A stretch of 64,000 nucleotides of DNA, taken from positions 283,157 to 347,156 of the forward strand of contig NZ_FNIY01000005.1 in NCBI RefSeq assembly GCF_900104355.1, written 5' to 3'. The first letter of the stretch is position 1. Every line of letters begins with the position of its first letter. The translations under genes were made by a program, and so were the position numbers. The notes under the pieces were generated by a model. That model saw only the letters and a list, made by a program, of their open reading frames with translations. It was not told the origin of the DNA and ran no database searches. Below, piece by piece: positions 51,429 to 59,980 of this stretch. The stretch is from Phyllobacterium sp. OV277 (lineage in GTDB: Bacteria; Pseudomonadota; Alphaproteobacteria; Rhizobiales; Rhizobiaceae).

Positions 51429-52328
51429 TCAGTGCGATGCCAGCAGAATCTCCAGTTCCTGGGATGTTGGGAAAGCGGATTGTGTCCCCTTTCTTGACAC
51501 CGTGATGGCTGCGGCCTTTACCGCATGTTCAATCGCCAGCCGGTCAAGACGGCAATTGCGCTTTACAGATGACGCCAGGGCCACGGACATGAATGTATCT
51601 CCCGCGCCGGTTGTATCGACGACGACGGAGGGATGAGCCGGAACCGTAATCATGGCCTGCTCATTCGCGAGGATCGCGCCCTTATTGCCGAGGGTCAGAA
51701 CAACTTCGCGCAGACCGTGTTGCAGCAGATATTTAGCTGCGGCCTCGCCAGTCGCTCCCGTCAGGGCCAACGCCTCTCCCTGATTGAGAAACACCACATC
51801 AATCAAGCGCCAGAGATCGGCGAAATACGGGCGCAGCGGGGATGGATTGAAAGCTGTGACCATCTCAAGAGCTTTGGCCCGTTCAAGGATTTCGCGCGTC
51901 GCCCTGTGCGAGAGGTTTCCCTGCAGGATCGCAAGATCATCAGGTTCAGCGGCTAGCAGTTTTGAAGCCACGTCAGATGAAGTCAGGCTTTGGGCAGACC
52001 CGGTTGTTGTGACAATGGCATTCTCACCATCAGGGAGGCGAAAGATAATGGAAACGTCGCTGGATTTTCCCTCTAGCTCCACCAGCTCGGCAATGAGGGG
52101 CTCATCCAGCAGGCGCTCGCGGATTGCTGCTGCCCGAACATCATTGCCGACAGGAGCGACCAATGTTGTCAGAACACCGCAGCGCGCCATGACGACGGCC
52201 TGATTGGTGCCTTTGCCTCCGAGGTCGTGCGCTCCAATTTCACCGAGGATAGAGGCACCGGACGTTGGAAGTGCCTCGACAGCGATTGTTTCATCAATGG
52301 TAACATTGCCGATTACATAGGCGCGCAT
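51429..52328 (-). CDS. PfkB-family sugar kinase (ribokinase-like)
   Basis: A 299-residue ribokinase-fold kinase, of normal length. Sugar-binding GGKGTNQAVVMARCG (about residues 38-52) is the ribokinase form of the glycine motif, and VDTTGAGDTFMSVALAS (about 231-247) holds the catalytic Asp. It is the last gene of the nine-gene minus operon (59587 to 51429) and would phosphorylate a pentose-like or nucleoside-derived sugar released by the upstream enzymes. Start follows a GAGGGTT-like site 10 bases upstream. Confidence 0.9.
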   Translation of the reverse strand: MRAYVIGNVTIDETIAVEALPTSGASILGEIGAHDLGGKGTNQAVVMARCGVLTTLVAPVGNDVRAAAIRERLLDEPLIAELVELEGKSSDVSIIFRLPDGENAIVTTTGSAQSLTSSDVASKLLAAEPDDLAILQGNLSHRATREILERAKALEMVTAFNPSPLRPYFADLWRLIDVVFLNQGEALALTGATGEAAAKYLLQHGLREVVLTLGNKGAILANEQAMITVPAHPSVVVDTTGAGDTFMSVALASSVKRNCRLDRLAIEHAVKAAAITVSRKGTQSAFPTSQELEILLASH

Positions 52329-52346
52329 TGGGGAACCCTCGGAAAG

Positions 52347-52994
52347 CTAAAGATAAGGCGCGTCATGAAAATCAATTTCGAGCTGCATCGCATGGCTGAA
52401 AATACTGCTCAACCGGGAACATGCCTCTTCGGAAAGGCCTACGCCAGCCAGATCAAGCTGCCGCTTGAGCCATAATGCCTGCTCGGCAAAACCTTGGCTT
52501 ACATGCAGATCAACCCACTCCTTAAGCAAGGGATCGCTGATGCGACAGGCTGATGCCTCCTTGGACCACGACCAGTACATCCATTCCGCCGCAAACATCG
52601 CAGCAACAATATCGAGAAACCCGCCCTCGGCTGCAATACAGAGCATACCGGAGCAAAATGCATCGACTGCGGGAATATTCACGTCGAATGCTGATGGATC
52701 GATAGACCGCAGTGCGAAAGTTCGTTCGAAATAAACAATCTGCTCATTGGCAAGCGCATCGAGAACAGCAATCAGCCAGCGCTTCTGCTCCATGGTTTGC
52801 GCCGTCGCCGCTGCATAGGCGAAGATGGAGATTGCCGTATCGACGAAGGCACCCTCATAAACAAGATAGCGATCAAACACGTCCTTGCTCAACGCATCGT
52901 TTTTGATGTCCCTGACAAAACGATGGTCGAGCATCGCCTGGAGAACAGTGGCGTTTTCCCGAAGGATGCGGTCGGAGAGGCTTTCATTTGTCAT
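52347..52994 (-). CDS. TenA/thiaminase-II-fold protein with altered active site
   Basis: A 215-residue all-helical protein of the TenA/THI-4 family. B. subtilis TenA cleaves aminopyrimidine groups using Asp44, Cys135 and Glu205. By eye, the Asp position is Glu47 (LVYEGAF), the Cys position is Ala136 with Glu137 next to it (MFAAEWMYW), and the Glu is kept at about residue 206 (MQLEIDFH). The missing Cys puts it in or near the TenA_E group. ATG at 52994 lies 4 bases after the BtpA-like gene stop; the longer open frame to 53081 overlaps that gene. It is not near thiamine genes, so its substrate here is likely not thiamine-derived. Confidence 0.83.
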   Translation of the reverse strand: MTNESLSDRILRENATVLQAMLDHRFVRDIKNDALSKDVFDRYLVYEGAFVDTAISIFAYAAATAQTMEQKRWLIAVLDALANEQIVYFERTFALRSIDPSAFDVNIPAVDAFCSGMLCIAAEGGFLDIVAAMFAAEWMYWSWSKEASACRISDPLLKEWVDLHVSQGFAEQALWLKRQLDLAGVGLSEEACSRLSSIFSHAMQLEIDFHDAPYL

Positions 52995-52998
52995 CCGC

Positions 52999-53841
52999 TC
53001 AATGCTCCAACCCCGGCTCTGCGGCAGTGCGGAATGCCTTGACCCGTTCAACGTCCACCGGGTTCCACCAGACACCGCCATGTTTCAATGACGAGGCGAC
53101 GATCACCCCATTGGTGCGGCTGAGAATTTCCACGATATTGTCCCGGTTGACACCTGACCCAACCAATAGCGGCAGATGCGTTGCCGAACCGATTTCTTCG
53201 ATCTCCTCGATTGTGGCGACATTGCCCGTGCGCTGGCCCGTTGCGATGACGCCATCAGCATCAAAGAAGGCGAGATCGCGCGTCAGTTCCTCAATCGTAC
53301 GGTCCGCGACGATAGCGTGACTGCCATGCTTCACGTGGCTGTCGGCGAAGACCTTGATATGTTCGGCCCGCAGCATCGAACGATAGCGCATGGCTTCCGC
53401 CGCACGGCCTTCCATAAAGCCTTCATTGGCCACATAGGCATTGGCCCACTGATTGACACGGATGAACTTGGCACCACCAGCCATGGCGATGGCAAAGGCG
53501 GGGATTGGCGCATTGGCCAGCACATTGATCCCCAGCGGAATACCAACAGCGCGGGCAATACGATCTGTGACGACGGACATGAATCCCGTTGTTTCCGGGC
53601 CGATATCATCCGGCTTCGAGAAAGGGATATCACCGTGGTTTTCGATAACCAGCCCATGCAGACCGCCTTCCACACAGGCTTCGGCATCCCGCATGCAGGT
53701 ATCGTAGATTGAATCCATACTTGCCCTGTTATACCGCGGCGCGCCGGGGAAAGCCGGGCAATGGATCATTCCTATCAGCACCTTGTTTGTGCCGAAAATC
53801 TCCTGCACGGCATTGGAGCTTCGATCCGATATTTCCTGCAT
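52999..53841 (-). CDS. BtpA/SgcQ-family TIM-barrel protein
   Basis: A 280-residue protein of the BtpA family (BtpA was linked to photosystem I in cyanobacteria, and SgcQ belongs to an uncharacterised E. coli sugar cluster). Motifs: VLIGMIHCPAFPGAPRY, GLVIENHGDIPFSKPDDIGPET, GAKFIRVNQWANAYVANEGFMEGRAAEAMRYR and the C-terminal LLVGSGVNRDNIVEILSRTNGVIVASSLKHGG, a phosphate-binding TIM-barrel end. ATG at 53841 follows AGGGA by 5 bases; the open frame runs to 53967 but would overlap the upstream gene. A role as an aldolase or phosphosugar-acting enzyme is suggested only by fold and context. Confidence 0.87.
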   Translation of the reverse strand: MQEISDRSSNAVQEIFGTNKVLIGMIHCPAFPGAPRYNRASMDSIYDTCMRDAEACVEGGLHGLVIENHGDIPFSKPDDIGPETTGFMSVVTDRIARAVGIPLGINVLANAPIPAFAIAMAGGAKFIRVNQWANAYVANEGFMEGRAAEAMRYRSMLRAEHIKVFADSHVKHGSHAIVADRTIEELTRDLAFFDADGVIATGQRTGNVATIEEIEEIGSATHLPLLVGSGVNRDNIVEILSRTNGVIVASSLKHGGVWWNPVDVERVKAFRTAAEPGLEH

Positions 53842-53888
53842 GTGGTTCCCTTTCATATGCTTTTTAAGTGGTTGGCGTTTGCGGGCAA

Positions 53889-54653
53889 TCAGCGCGTGAG
53901 CCAAGCCAGAATGTTCTTCCAAAGCTTGCCGTAGCCGTCCCATTCGCAGAAGGCTGGGGAAAGCCAATGTGGTCCGATATCGGATGTCCAGACAGCTGTG
54001 TTACCCTTGCCATAACGTCCAAGAACCAGCAGTGGGTGGCCGCCCTGATCGTCAGGCAAAGTCGCGATGACTTCGACGTCTGCGTGCTCACGCACTTCGA
54101 CTTCATTCACACCGAGGAGCACCGGCCATTCCCCGCTGAGACCGGCCATGACAGGATGATCGGCCATGAGAATTTTCGCCGTCGTACCCTCGGGGATTTC
54201 AACGCGGTCATCATAGGGAAGACAGGTAACCGGAAGCACATCTTCGACAGCTGTCCGCCGCCAACGCGCCTTGCCGTCAATGCCCTGAAACGAGAAATAG
54301 CCGCCGACCATCAGGAGCGCCCCACCCTTTTCAACCCAGGCCTTGATGAGCTTGAGCCGGTTCGGAACAGTGCGCGAATGCAGCCAGACCTCAGGCGGCA
54401 GCAATAGCGAGTTCGCGCCAATATCCGACAGGATAATGACGTCATAGGCATCCAGACCCGCCATTTCATACGGGAATTTCTCGACCGCTTCGTGCGCGGG
54501 CATATAGGTCAGGTCAAACTCGCTGCCTGCCAATGCCTTGACCAGCGGCTCTGCACCCAGATGAAAGGTGACACTGCCAAACTGGTCAAAACCTTTGTAA
54601 TGGGTGGCCGAACTGACCCAGCTTTCGCCAACGAGAAGTACTTTCTTTGTCAT
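53889..54653 (-). CDS. Class I glutamine amidotransferase-like protein (DUF1355 type)
   Basis: A 254-residue cytosolic protein with the flavodoxin-like GATase1 fold: MTKKVLLVGESWVSSATHYKGFDQF at the start, DVIILSDIGANSLLL in the middle, and GGALLMVGGYFSFQGIDGKARWR. The nucleophilic Cys elbow of true amidotransferases (GxCxGxQ) is not visible at the expected place, where VGGYFSF occurs, so it is probably not a glutaminase. ThuA-like and trimeric GATase-like families share this look. It is fully embedded in the operon (36 and 47 bases to its neighbours). Function unknown. Confidence 0.82.
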   Translation of the reverse strand: MTKKVLLVGESWVSSATHYKGFDQFGSVTFHLGAEPLVKALAGSEFDLTYMPAHEAVEKFPYEMAGLDAYDVIILSDIGANSLLLPPEVWLHSRTVPNRLKLIKAWVEKGGALLMVGGYFSFQGIDGKARWRRTAVEDVLPVTCLPYDDRVEIPEGTTAKILMADHPVMAGLSGEWPVLLGVNEVEVREHADVEVIATLPDDQGGHPLLVLGRYGKGNTAVWTSDIGPHWLSPAFCEWDGYGKLWKNILAWLTR

Positions 54654-54689
54654 GGGTAATCACTCTTTCATTTCAAATAGGGATTTGCT

Positions 54690-55766
54690 TCAGGTTCCGG
54701 CGTGAAAGACGGCGCGTGGGTTTGCTCGCATCATCTGATCGAGAGCCGCCCTGTTGAGGCCATGCCTTTCAAGACGAGGCAGGAAATGGCGCAGGATATA
54801 GGCGTAACCATTGCCGCCATAGCGGGTCAGCATCATCTTGAGGAAAACATCGTGAGACAGAAGAACCCGGTCGAGATAACCCGCCTCAGCCAGACGCACG
54901 ATGGCTCGCGCTGCATCCTCATCGCTTGGACATTGCACCTGCTGGTCCGCATAGAAGTAATCCATGCCAATCATGTCGTATTCAATGAATGCCCCACGCG
55001 AAGCAAGTTCGCTCTGATAGGCAAAGTCATCATGCGAGGGGTTCATATGGCAGAGAACCGTGTGCCTGATATCGGCCCCCTCCTGCTCCACAATATCAAG
55101 AACGCGGTGGCCAAGCCGGTACCAACCGGGCAAGTGCACCATGAGTGGAAGTCCCGTACGCAGCTGTGCCTGCGCAGCGCCGCGCAGTGACTTTTCTTCC
55201 TCCGTGGTGAAGTCCGAGGAAACGCCAATCTCCCCTATGAGGCCGATTTTAACATCGGTCCCGTCAACACCTTCGACGGCTTCGCGCACGATTTCATTTG
55301 CGATATCTTCAACAGTCATCGCAGCAACTTCATGAGGGTGGGATGAGCCAAGATAATAACCCGCGCCCATCACCACGTTGAGACCTGCAGCCTTTGCGAT
55401 CCGCCGCAGGGCCTGCGGATTACGGCCAATGCCCCGGCATGTCGGCTCCACCACCGTCTGCCCGCCTTCAATAGCAAAGGCGCGCAATTCTGAAATCGCC
55501 AGTGGTTCATCATCAAGCGTGATGTTGTGCTTGTTGACAAAGGGGTCCTGTTTCAATTCGCCGAGAATTTCGATGCAGACGAAACCACCAGCAAGATACT
55601 GCCGCTCGGGTGTTTTGGGCGCATGCCACCAGCACCGGCAATCGTTGAGAATATGCTCGTGCATCAAGGTAATGCCGAGCGCATCCGCAGCGATGGGACC
55701 ATTGACCGTCATCACCTTGCCGGAGCGAATATGTCCTTCAGATAATTCATTGCTCACGGCTGTCAC
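54690..55766 (-). CDS. Phosphotriesterase-family metallohydrolase (PHP type)
   Basis: A 358-residue amidohydrolase-superfamily TIM barrel. Metal-binding motifs: LMHEHILND (two His), the bridging residue position as Glu in GLIGEIGVS (the PTE homology proteins use Glu instead of carboxylated Lys), MVHLPGW (His), LCHMNPSHDD (His) and LLSHDVFLK (Asp). So a functional binuclear centre is expected. Natural substrates in this family are usually lactones or phosphorylated sugars rather than organophosphates. A GTG start at 55766 overlaps the permease stop by 4 bases. Its position between the importer and the other enzymes suggests it acts early on the imported compound. Confidence 0.9.
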   Translation of the reverse strand: MTAVSNELSEGHIRSGKVMTVNGPIAADALGITLMHEHILNDCRCWWHAPKTPERQYLAGGFVCIEILGELKQDPFVNKHNITLDDEPLAISELRAFAIEGGQTVVEPTCRGIGRNPQALRRIAKAAGLNVVMGAGYYLGSSHPHEVAAMTVEDIANEIVREAVEGVDGTDVKIGLIGEIGVSSDFTTEEEKSLRGAAQAQLRTGLPLMVHLPGWYRLGHRVLDIVEQEGADIRHTVLCHMNPSHDDFAYQSELASRGAFIEYDMIGMDYFYADQQVQCPSDEDAARAIVRLAEAGYLDRVLLSHDVFLKMMLTRYGGNGYAYILRHFLPRLERHGLNRAALDQMMRANPRAVFHAGT

Positions 55767-56764
55767 CTCTTCTTACCGCCGAAGCGGAAGTTTGCAGTGA
55801 AAATCCGTGTGTTCAGCCAGATGGCGATCAGGATAATCGCGCCCGTCACGATCTGGGTGAAGAATGGCGAGATGTGCATGAGGATCAGACCATTGCCGAT
55901 GACCGCAATAGTCAGCGTCCCGAGAACTGTTCCAAGAATGGTGCCACGGCCGCCCATAAGAGATGTTCCGCCGAGAACAACCGCAGCGATAACCTGAAGC
56001 TCGAAACCCACGGCCGCATTGGAAGAGCCTGATCCCAATCGCGCCGCGATCAGCAGTCCGGCGACTGCACATGCAACGCCTGAAATAATGTAAACAGATG
56101 CGATGATCCATTTGGCAGGCATACCGACACGGCGAGCCGCCTCCATATTGGAACCTACAGCCACGACCTGACGGCCATATTTCGTCGCAGTGATCGCCAC
56201 ATAGCCGAGAACAGCGACGACAGCGGCAATGATGGCGGGCACGGGAATGCCGCCAACAACACCGCGACCAAGAGCAAAGAACCCCGGCGCGTCCTGAATG
56301 GGTATCGAATAACCTTGTGTCAGATAGAGCGCATAGCCGCGCAGGATAGAAAGACCAGCAAGCGTCACGATGAATGCCGGAATCCCCTGATAGGCAACAA
56401 ACCAGCCTTGAGCGAATCCGAGACCACCACCCAGAATGAGCATTGCGATGACCACCAATGGCCAAGGATATCCCATCGCCATGACGACGGCGGCAACGGC
56501 ATTGATAAGGGCCACCTGCGAGCCAACCGACAGGTCAATACCGCCGGTGATGATTACGAAAGTCATTGCAATCGCAACGATCAATATCGGTGCGGCTTGC
56601 CGCACAATATTCAGAATATTTCCCGCGGTCAGAAAGGTGTCACTGCCAACAGAGAAAAAGATCATGCAAGCGGCAAAGAAAATCGCGATGGACAGAACCT
56701 GTGCATGCTCGCCGAAGAAATCGGCAACGCGCGATCCGTGACCGCGTTCGGTATAGACGGTCAT
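55763..56764 (-). CDS. Sugar ABC permease (CUT2, RbsC type)
   Basis: A 333-residue inner-membrane permease of the ribose/branched-chain permease family. Diagnostic stretches: FVIITGGIDLSVGSQVALINAV, the QGIPAFIVTLAGLSILRG segment, and C-terminal VLGGTSLMGGRGTILGTVLGTL. Eight or more helices are predicted. As usual for CUT2 systems it acts as a homodimer with the ATPase encoded upstream (4-base overlap). Substrate is a pentose, deoxy sugar or other small polyol-like compound by family. Confidence 0.93.
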   Translation of the reverse strand: MTVYTERGHGSRVADFFGEHAQVLSIAIFFAACMIFFSVGSDTFLTAGNILNIVRQAAPILIVAIAMTFVIITGGIDLSVGSQVALINAVAAVVMAMGYPWPLVVIAMLILGGGLGFAQGWFVAYQGIPAFIVTLAGLSILRGYALYLTQGYSIPIQDAPGFFALGRGVVGGIPVPAIIAAVVAVLGYVAITATKYGRQVVAVGSNMEAARRVGMPAKWIIASVYIISGVACAVAGLLIAARLGSGSSNAAVGFELQVIAAVVLGGTSLMGGRGTILGTVLGTLTIAVIGNGLILMHISPFFTQIVTGAIILIAIWLNTRIFTANFRFGGKKR

Positions 56765-57576
56765 TGCCTTGCTCCTTCGCCGACAATCAGTTTCACGAGG
56801 TCTTCCAGATTGGTCCCGCCGATCTGGCGTTCGGCAACTTTCGTGCCCTCATACATGACCGCAATACGATCACAGACCCGGAAGAGATCCTGAAGACGAT
56901 GCGTGATAAGGATCACCGAAACCCCGTTGGCCTTGACGCGATTGATCAGGGCAAGCACCGCTTCGACTTCGGCCACGGCAAGTGCGGATGTGGGTTCGTC
57001 CATAATCAGCACGTTTGGCTTGAAGGATGCGGCACGGGCAATGGCGATTGCCTGACGCTGTCCACCGGAGAGTTGGGCCACCTTGCCGGTTAGTTTCGGG
57101 ATACGGATTTCCAGCGCATCCAGCATTTTGCGCGCTTCTGCCAGCATGGTCTTGCTGTCGAGGAATATGCCCTTGCTAAGCTCCCGCCCGAGAAAGAGAT
57201 TGCCGACAACATCAATCTGATCACACAGGCTCAAATCCTGAAAAACCATCTCAATATGCCTGTTGCGCGCATCGGCTGGTCCTGACAAACGAACTTCTTC
57301 GCCCTCGATGGTCATGGTGCCGCCGTCCGGAATGTAAGTACCGGAGATGATCTTTGTCAGCGTCGACTTGCCCGCCGCGTTGTCGCCAACAAGGCCGAGA
57401 CATTCGCCGGGAAAGATATCGAGATCAACGCCGCGCAGCGCCTGATGCGAGCCGAATGATTTGCGTATACCGCGCAGTGAAATGCGCGGGGCGGGTTGCG
57501 TACCGCTAGCGCTTCCGGAGAGGTTTCCCCCTCCGGCGCTTGCGGCAGCCAATCTTTGCTGACCGTCCTGAATCAT
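56761..57576 (-). CDS. Sugar ABC ATPase, single-domain CUT2 type
   Basis: A 271-residue ATPase with one nucleotide-binding domain (RbsA has two). Walker A GDNAAGKSTLTK, Q-loop FQDLSLCDQ, signature LSGGQRQAIAIARA, Walker B IMDEPTSALAV and H-loop ITHRLQDLF are all intact. The first 25 residues are a Gly/Ser/Ala-rich tail before ISLRGIRKSFG. Single-domain CUT2 ATPases are common in rhizobia and relatives (FrcA type) and must dimerise. Overlaps the binding-protein and permease genes by 4 bases each. Confidence 0.93.
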   Translation of the reverse strand: MIQDGQQRLAAASAGGGNLSGSASGTQPAPRISLRGIRKSFGSHQALRGVDLDIFPGECLGLVGDNAAGKSTLTKIISGTYIPDGGTMTIEGEEVRLSGPADARNRHIEMVFQDLSLCDQIDVVGNLFLGRELSKGIFLDSKTMLAEARKMLDALEIRIPKLTGKVAQLSGGQRQAIAIARAASFKPNVLIMDEPTSALAVAEVEAVLALINRVKANGVSVILITHRLQDLFRVCDRIAVMYEGTKVAERQIGGTNLEDLVKLIVGEGARQ

Positions 57577-58526
57577 TTGAAAACGGCCCGGTACGGATCG
57601 ACATTCGCCTTGGTCACGATCGTTACGGGAACAGCAATGTTCTTCTCAACGGTCTGGCCTGCCGAGGCTTTCAGCAAAGCATCGACGGCGGCGCCGCCCA
57701 TTGCCGACGGGTCCTGCTGGATAACGGCGGCGACAAATCCTGCATCAATACCCGCAATGGCTTCCGCGGTCAGATCCCAGCCAAACACCTTGATGGTGTC
57801 CTGCTTGCCCTGACTTTGCACGGCAGCAATCGCACCCATCAAGGCAGGTTCACCCGTTGCATAGATTGCGGTCAGATCGGGATTGCCAGTGATCAGGTTT
57901 TCTGCGGCAGACAAGGCATTGTCCTGCACGTTCTGACCATCGACCACGCCAGTCATTTGAATCCCTTCGGCACTCTTGACCGTCTTTTCAAAACCATCCT
58001 GACGGACATTCTGAATGTAGGAATTGAGCGCACCGACAACGCCGATCTTGGCTTTGCCGCCCATATTGGTTTTCACATAATCAAGAAAGAACTTGCCCAT
58101 GTCAGCGCCAGCTTTGGCATTGTCCACGCCGATCTGCGCCTTCTGCGGGCCATCAGGCAGGATCGCATCAATGGCAACAACCGGGATACCTGCATCGGCA
58201 GCCTGCTTGACGGCAGGCATCAGCCCATTGACGTCAATGGCAACAACAGCAAGGCCGGAAACCTTCTCCTGAATATATGTTTCGATAGCGCTGTTCTGTG
58301 CTGTCGGTTCGTTGTTGGAATTGAAGATAACCAGCTTCACGCCCGCAGCATCTGCAGCCTTCTGCGCACCCTGATTCATCTGGTTGAAGAAAAGCGCCTG
58401 CTGATTGATCTGCACAAGCGCGATTGTCTTTTTTTCCTGTGCAATGGCCGTTGACGCACTGGCACAACCCAATGCGGTGAAGCCAGCCAATGCGATCAGT
58501 GTTCTCCTGCTCAAATTCAAAGTCAT
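57573..58526 (-). CDS. Periplasmic sugar-binding protein (CUT2, RbsB type)
   Basis: A 317-residue periplasmic binding protein of the Peripla_BP_4 family. The ATG at 58526 gives MTLNLSRRTLIALAGFTALGCASASTAIAQ; the SRRTLIAL stretch resembles a twin-arginine signal, though it lacks a perfect motif. The mature part has IALVQINQQALFFNQMNQGAQKAA and AVVAIDVNGLMPAVKQAADAGIPVVAIDAI, typical of ribose/galactose-type binding proteins. The frame extends to 58559, but the extra residues (MTVKKPTEDEN) do not look like a signal start. Ligand unknown. Confidence 0.92.
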   Translation of the reverse strand: MTLNLSRRTLIALAGFTALGCASASTAIAQEKKTIALVQINQQALFFNQMNQGAQKAADAAGVKLVIFNSNNEPTAQNSAIETYIQEKVSGLAVVAIDVNGLMPAVKQAADAGIPVVAIDAILPDGPQKAQIGVDNAKAGADMGKFFLDYVKTNMGGKAKIGVVGALNSYIQNVRQDGFEKTVKSAEGIQMTGVVDGQNVQDNALSAAENLITGNPDLTAIYATGEPALMGAIAAVQSQGKQDTIKVFGWDLTAEAIAGIDAGFVAAVIQQDPSAMGGAAVDALLKASAGQTVEKNIAVPVTIVTKANVDPYRAVFK

Positions 58527-58564
58527 GTTCTCATCCTCTGTTGGTTTTTTTACCGTCACATTTG

Positions 58565-59587
58565 TTATTTCGCAGGCGGAGCAACGGAGTTCCGCACGAC
58601 GATTTCAACAGGCAGAAGTTCTTCCGAGGCGGAAGGTTTCCATTCTTGCCAGTTTGTTTCCAAAAGCAGTTCCAGTGCGCGGCGGCCGAGTTGACGGACC
58701 GGCTGACGAACAACCGTCAGCGGCGGCGCAAAGAGGTGAAGCGGCCCGACATCGTCGAAGCCAATGATCGAGACATCATCAGGAACCGAGATATTCCTAT
58801 CCTTGAAAACCTCGATCAGACCAATGGCGATTTCATCAGAACTGGCAAAGATGGCCGTTGCTTCATGCCGCTCTTCAAGGAACCTGAGGGCCGCTTCCCG
58901 CCCATATTTGACGGTGTATTCGCCAGCATAGCGATCAACCTTTGCCGTACTACCATGCCGCTCGCGCAGTGCGCGCATCAGACCATCGAAACGACGGCGC
59001 GCGCTGATCATGCGCTCATCACCGCCTATGAAGAGAACATGGCTATGCCCCTGCTCGGCAAGATGAATACCGGCAAGATAGCCGCCATTCTCGTTATCGC
59101 AGAAAAGCTTTGGCGCCTTTGAACCCGGAACATCTTCGTCGACGATGATAACCTTGCCGGAGCGATTGATAAGATTGGCGAGTGCTCCATCATCGGGGTG
59201 GTTGGTGATGAAGATCAGCCCATCCACATGATTGCGCTCAATCAGTTGCAGATACTCAATCTCGCGACCCGGACGATTGAGCGTGGCATGCAGAGAGACC
59301 GCCAGCTTCCGTTCGTCAGCCGCCTGCTCGACGGCTGCCACCAGTGTCGAGAAAAACGGATTGGCAATTTCCGGGACAACCAGACCGATAGTGTCCGAAC
59401 GCCCCATGCTCAAACGGCGGGCATGCGGATTAGGCATGTAGTTGAGTGACTTGATCGCGTCTTCAATACGCTTTTTGGTGTGATACGGCAGATCGAGACT
59501 GCCATTCACAAGCCGGGAAACGGTGGTCACGGACACACCGGCGGCAGCGGCAACATCTTTCAGACTTGGCGTTGTCTTCTTGATCAC
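58565..59587 (-). CDS. LacI-family transcriptional repressor
   Basis: A 340-residue regulator. The LacI headpiece is complete: PSLKDVAAAAGVSVTTVSRLVNGSLDLPYHTKKRIEDAIKSLNYMPNPHARRLS, followed by a periplasmic-binding-protein-like sensor domain that would bind the imported sugar or a catabolite (TIGLVVPEIANPFFSTLVAAVEQAA). GTG start at 59587. It heads the nine-gene operon, and a matching dyad lies just upstream, so the whole cassette is probably controlled by induction through its own LacI protein. Confidence 0.92.
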   Translation of the reverse strand: MIKKTTPSLKDVAAAAGVSVTTVSRLVNGSLDLPYHTKKRIEDAIKSLNYMPNPHARRLSMGRSDTIGLVVPEIANPFFSTLVAAVEQAADERKLAVSLHATLNRPGREIEYLQLIERNHVDGLIFITNHPDDGALANLINRSGKVIIVDEDVPGSKAPKLFCDNENGGYLAGIHLAEQGHSHVLFIGGDERMISARRRFDGLMRALRERHGSTAKVDRYAGEYTVKYGREAALRFLEERHEATAIFASSDEIAIGLIEVFKDRNISVPDDVSIIGFDDVGPLHLFAPPLTVVRQPVRQLGRRALELLLETNWQEWKPSASEELLPVEIVVRNSVAPPAK

Positions 59588-59600
59588 GGCGCATTTCCCA

Positions 59601-59660
59601 TTTGTAAAGCGGTTTAGTAAAACGCTTTACAAAGCAATATCACTTGATCGCTATTGTCAA
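59601..59660 (-). promoter_or_regulatory. LacI-type operator and promoter of the CUT2 operon
   Basis: Perfect 11-bp arms TTTGTAAAGCG (59601-59611) and CGCTTTACAAA (59623-59633) flank an 11-base spacer. Inside, GTAAAACGCTTTAC (59617-59630) is itself a near-perfect LacI-family operator. Upstream on the minus strand a perfect TTGACA (59660-59655) is the -35 box; the -10 would fall just before or within the dyad, so repressor binding should block transcription of lacI and the operon. Confidence 0.7.
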
Positions 59661-59701
59661 CCGGATTCAAAAAATGATGGAATTTTTCCTGAGGACCACC
59701 T

Positions 59702-59938
59702 TTAAATACGGTCCTCTTCGGTGGGAGCAATATCCTTAGCAAGGTCGTATCGGGGCTGGTGGCCAATGCTAGGAGGAACGTCCTGATCAAACGCCTTTTG
59801 TTTCCCGCACCTGAAATGTGTATTCAGCAGACGCAACGCCTGCCGGATGTAGGAGAGTGAGACAGCGTTGACGAACGCAACTGTCAGGCTGCAAAATGTG
59901 AACATCAAATTAGTGTCCATTTGTGCGATCCATTTCAA
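59702..59938 (-). CDS. Possible small membrane protein
   Basis: A frame of 78 codons (72 residues if read from ATG at 59920). The N-terminus is hydrophobic (LMFTFCSLTVAFVNAVSLSYI), then a basic and finally an acidic polar tail ending KDIAPTEEDRI. There is no clear ribosome-binding site and no family that I recognise, so this may not be a gene. It lies between the LacI gene and the LTXXQ protein gene, both on the same strand. Confidence 0.35.
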   Translation of the reverse strand: MKWIAQMDTNLMFTFCSLTVAFVNAVSLSYIRQALRLLNTHFRCGKQKAFDQDVPPSIGHQPRYDLAKDIAPTEEDRI

Positions 59939-59980
59939 AACTGTCTCGTAAAAATCGAAGATGTGAGGGGCGTCACTGCC

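Noticed and set aside
57540..58454. Plus-strand open frame of 304 codons opposite the RbsB-type gene
   Set aside because: Antisense to a canonical sugar-binding protein and without a ribosome-binding site or family pattern.
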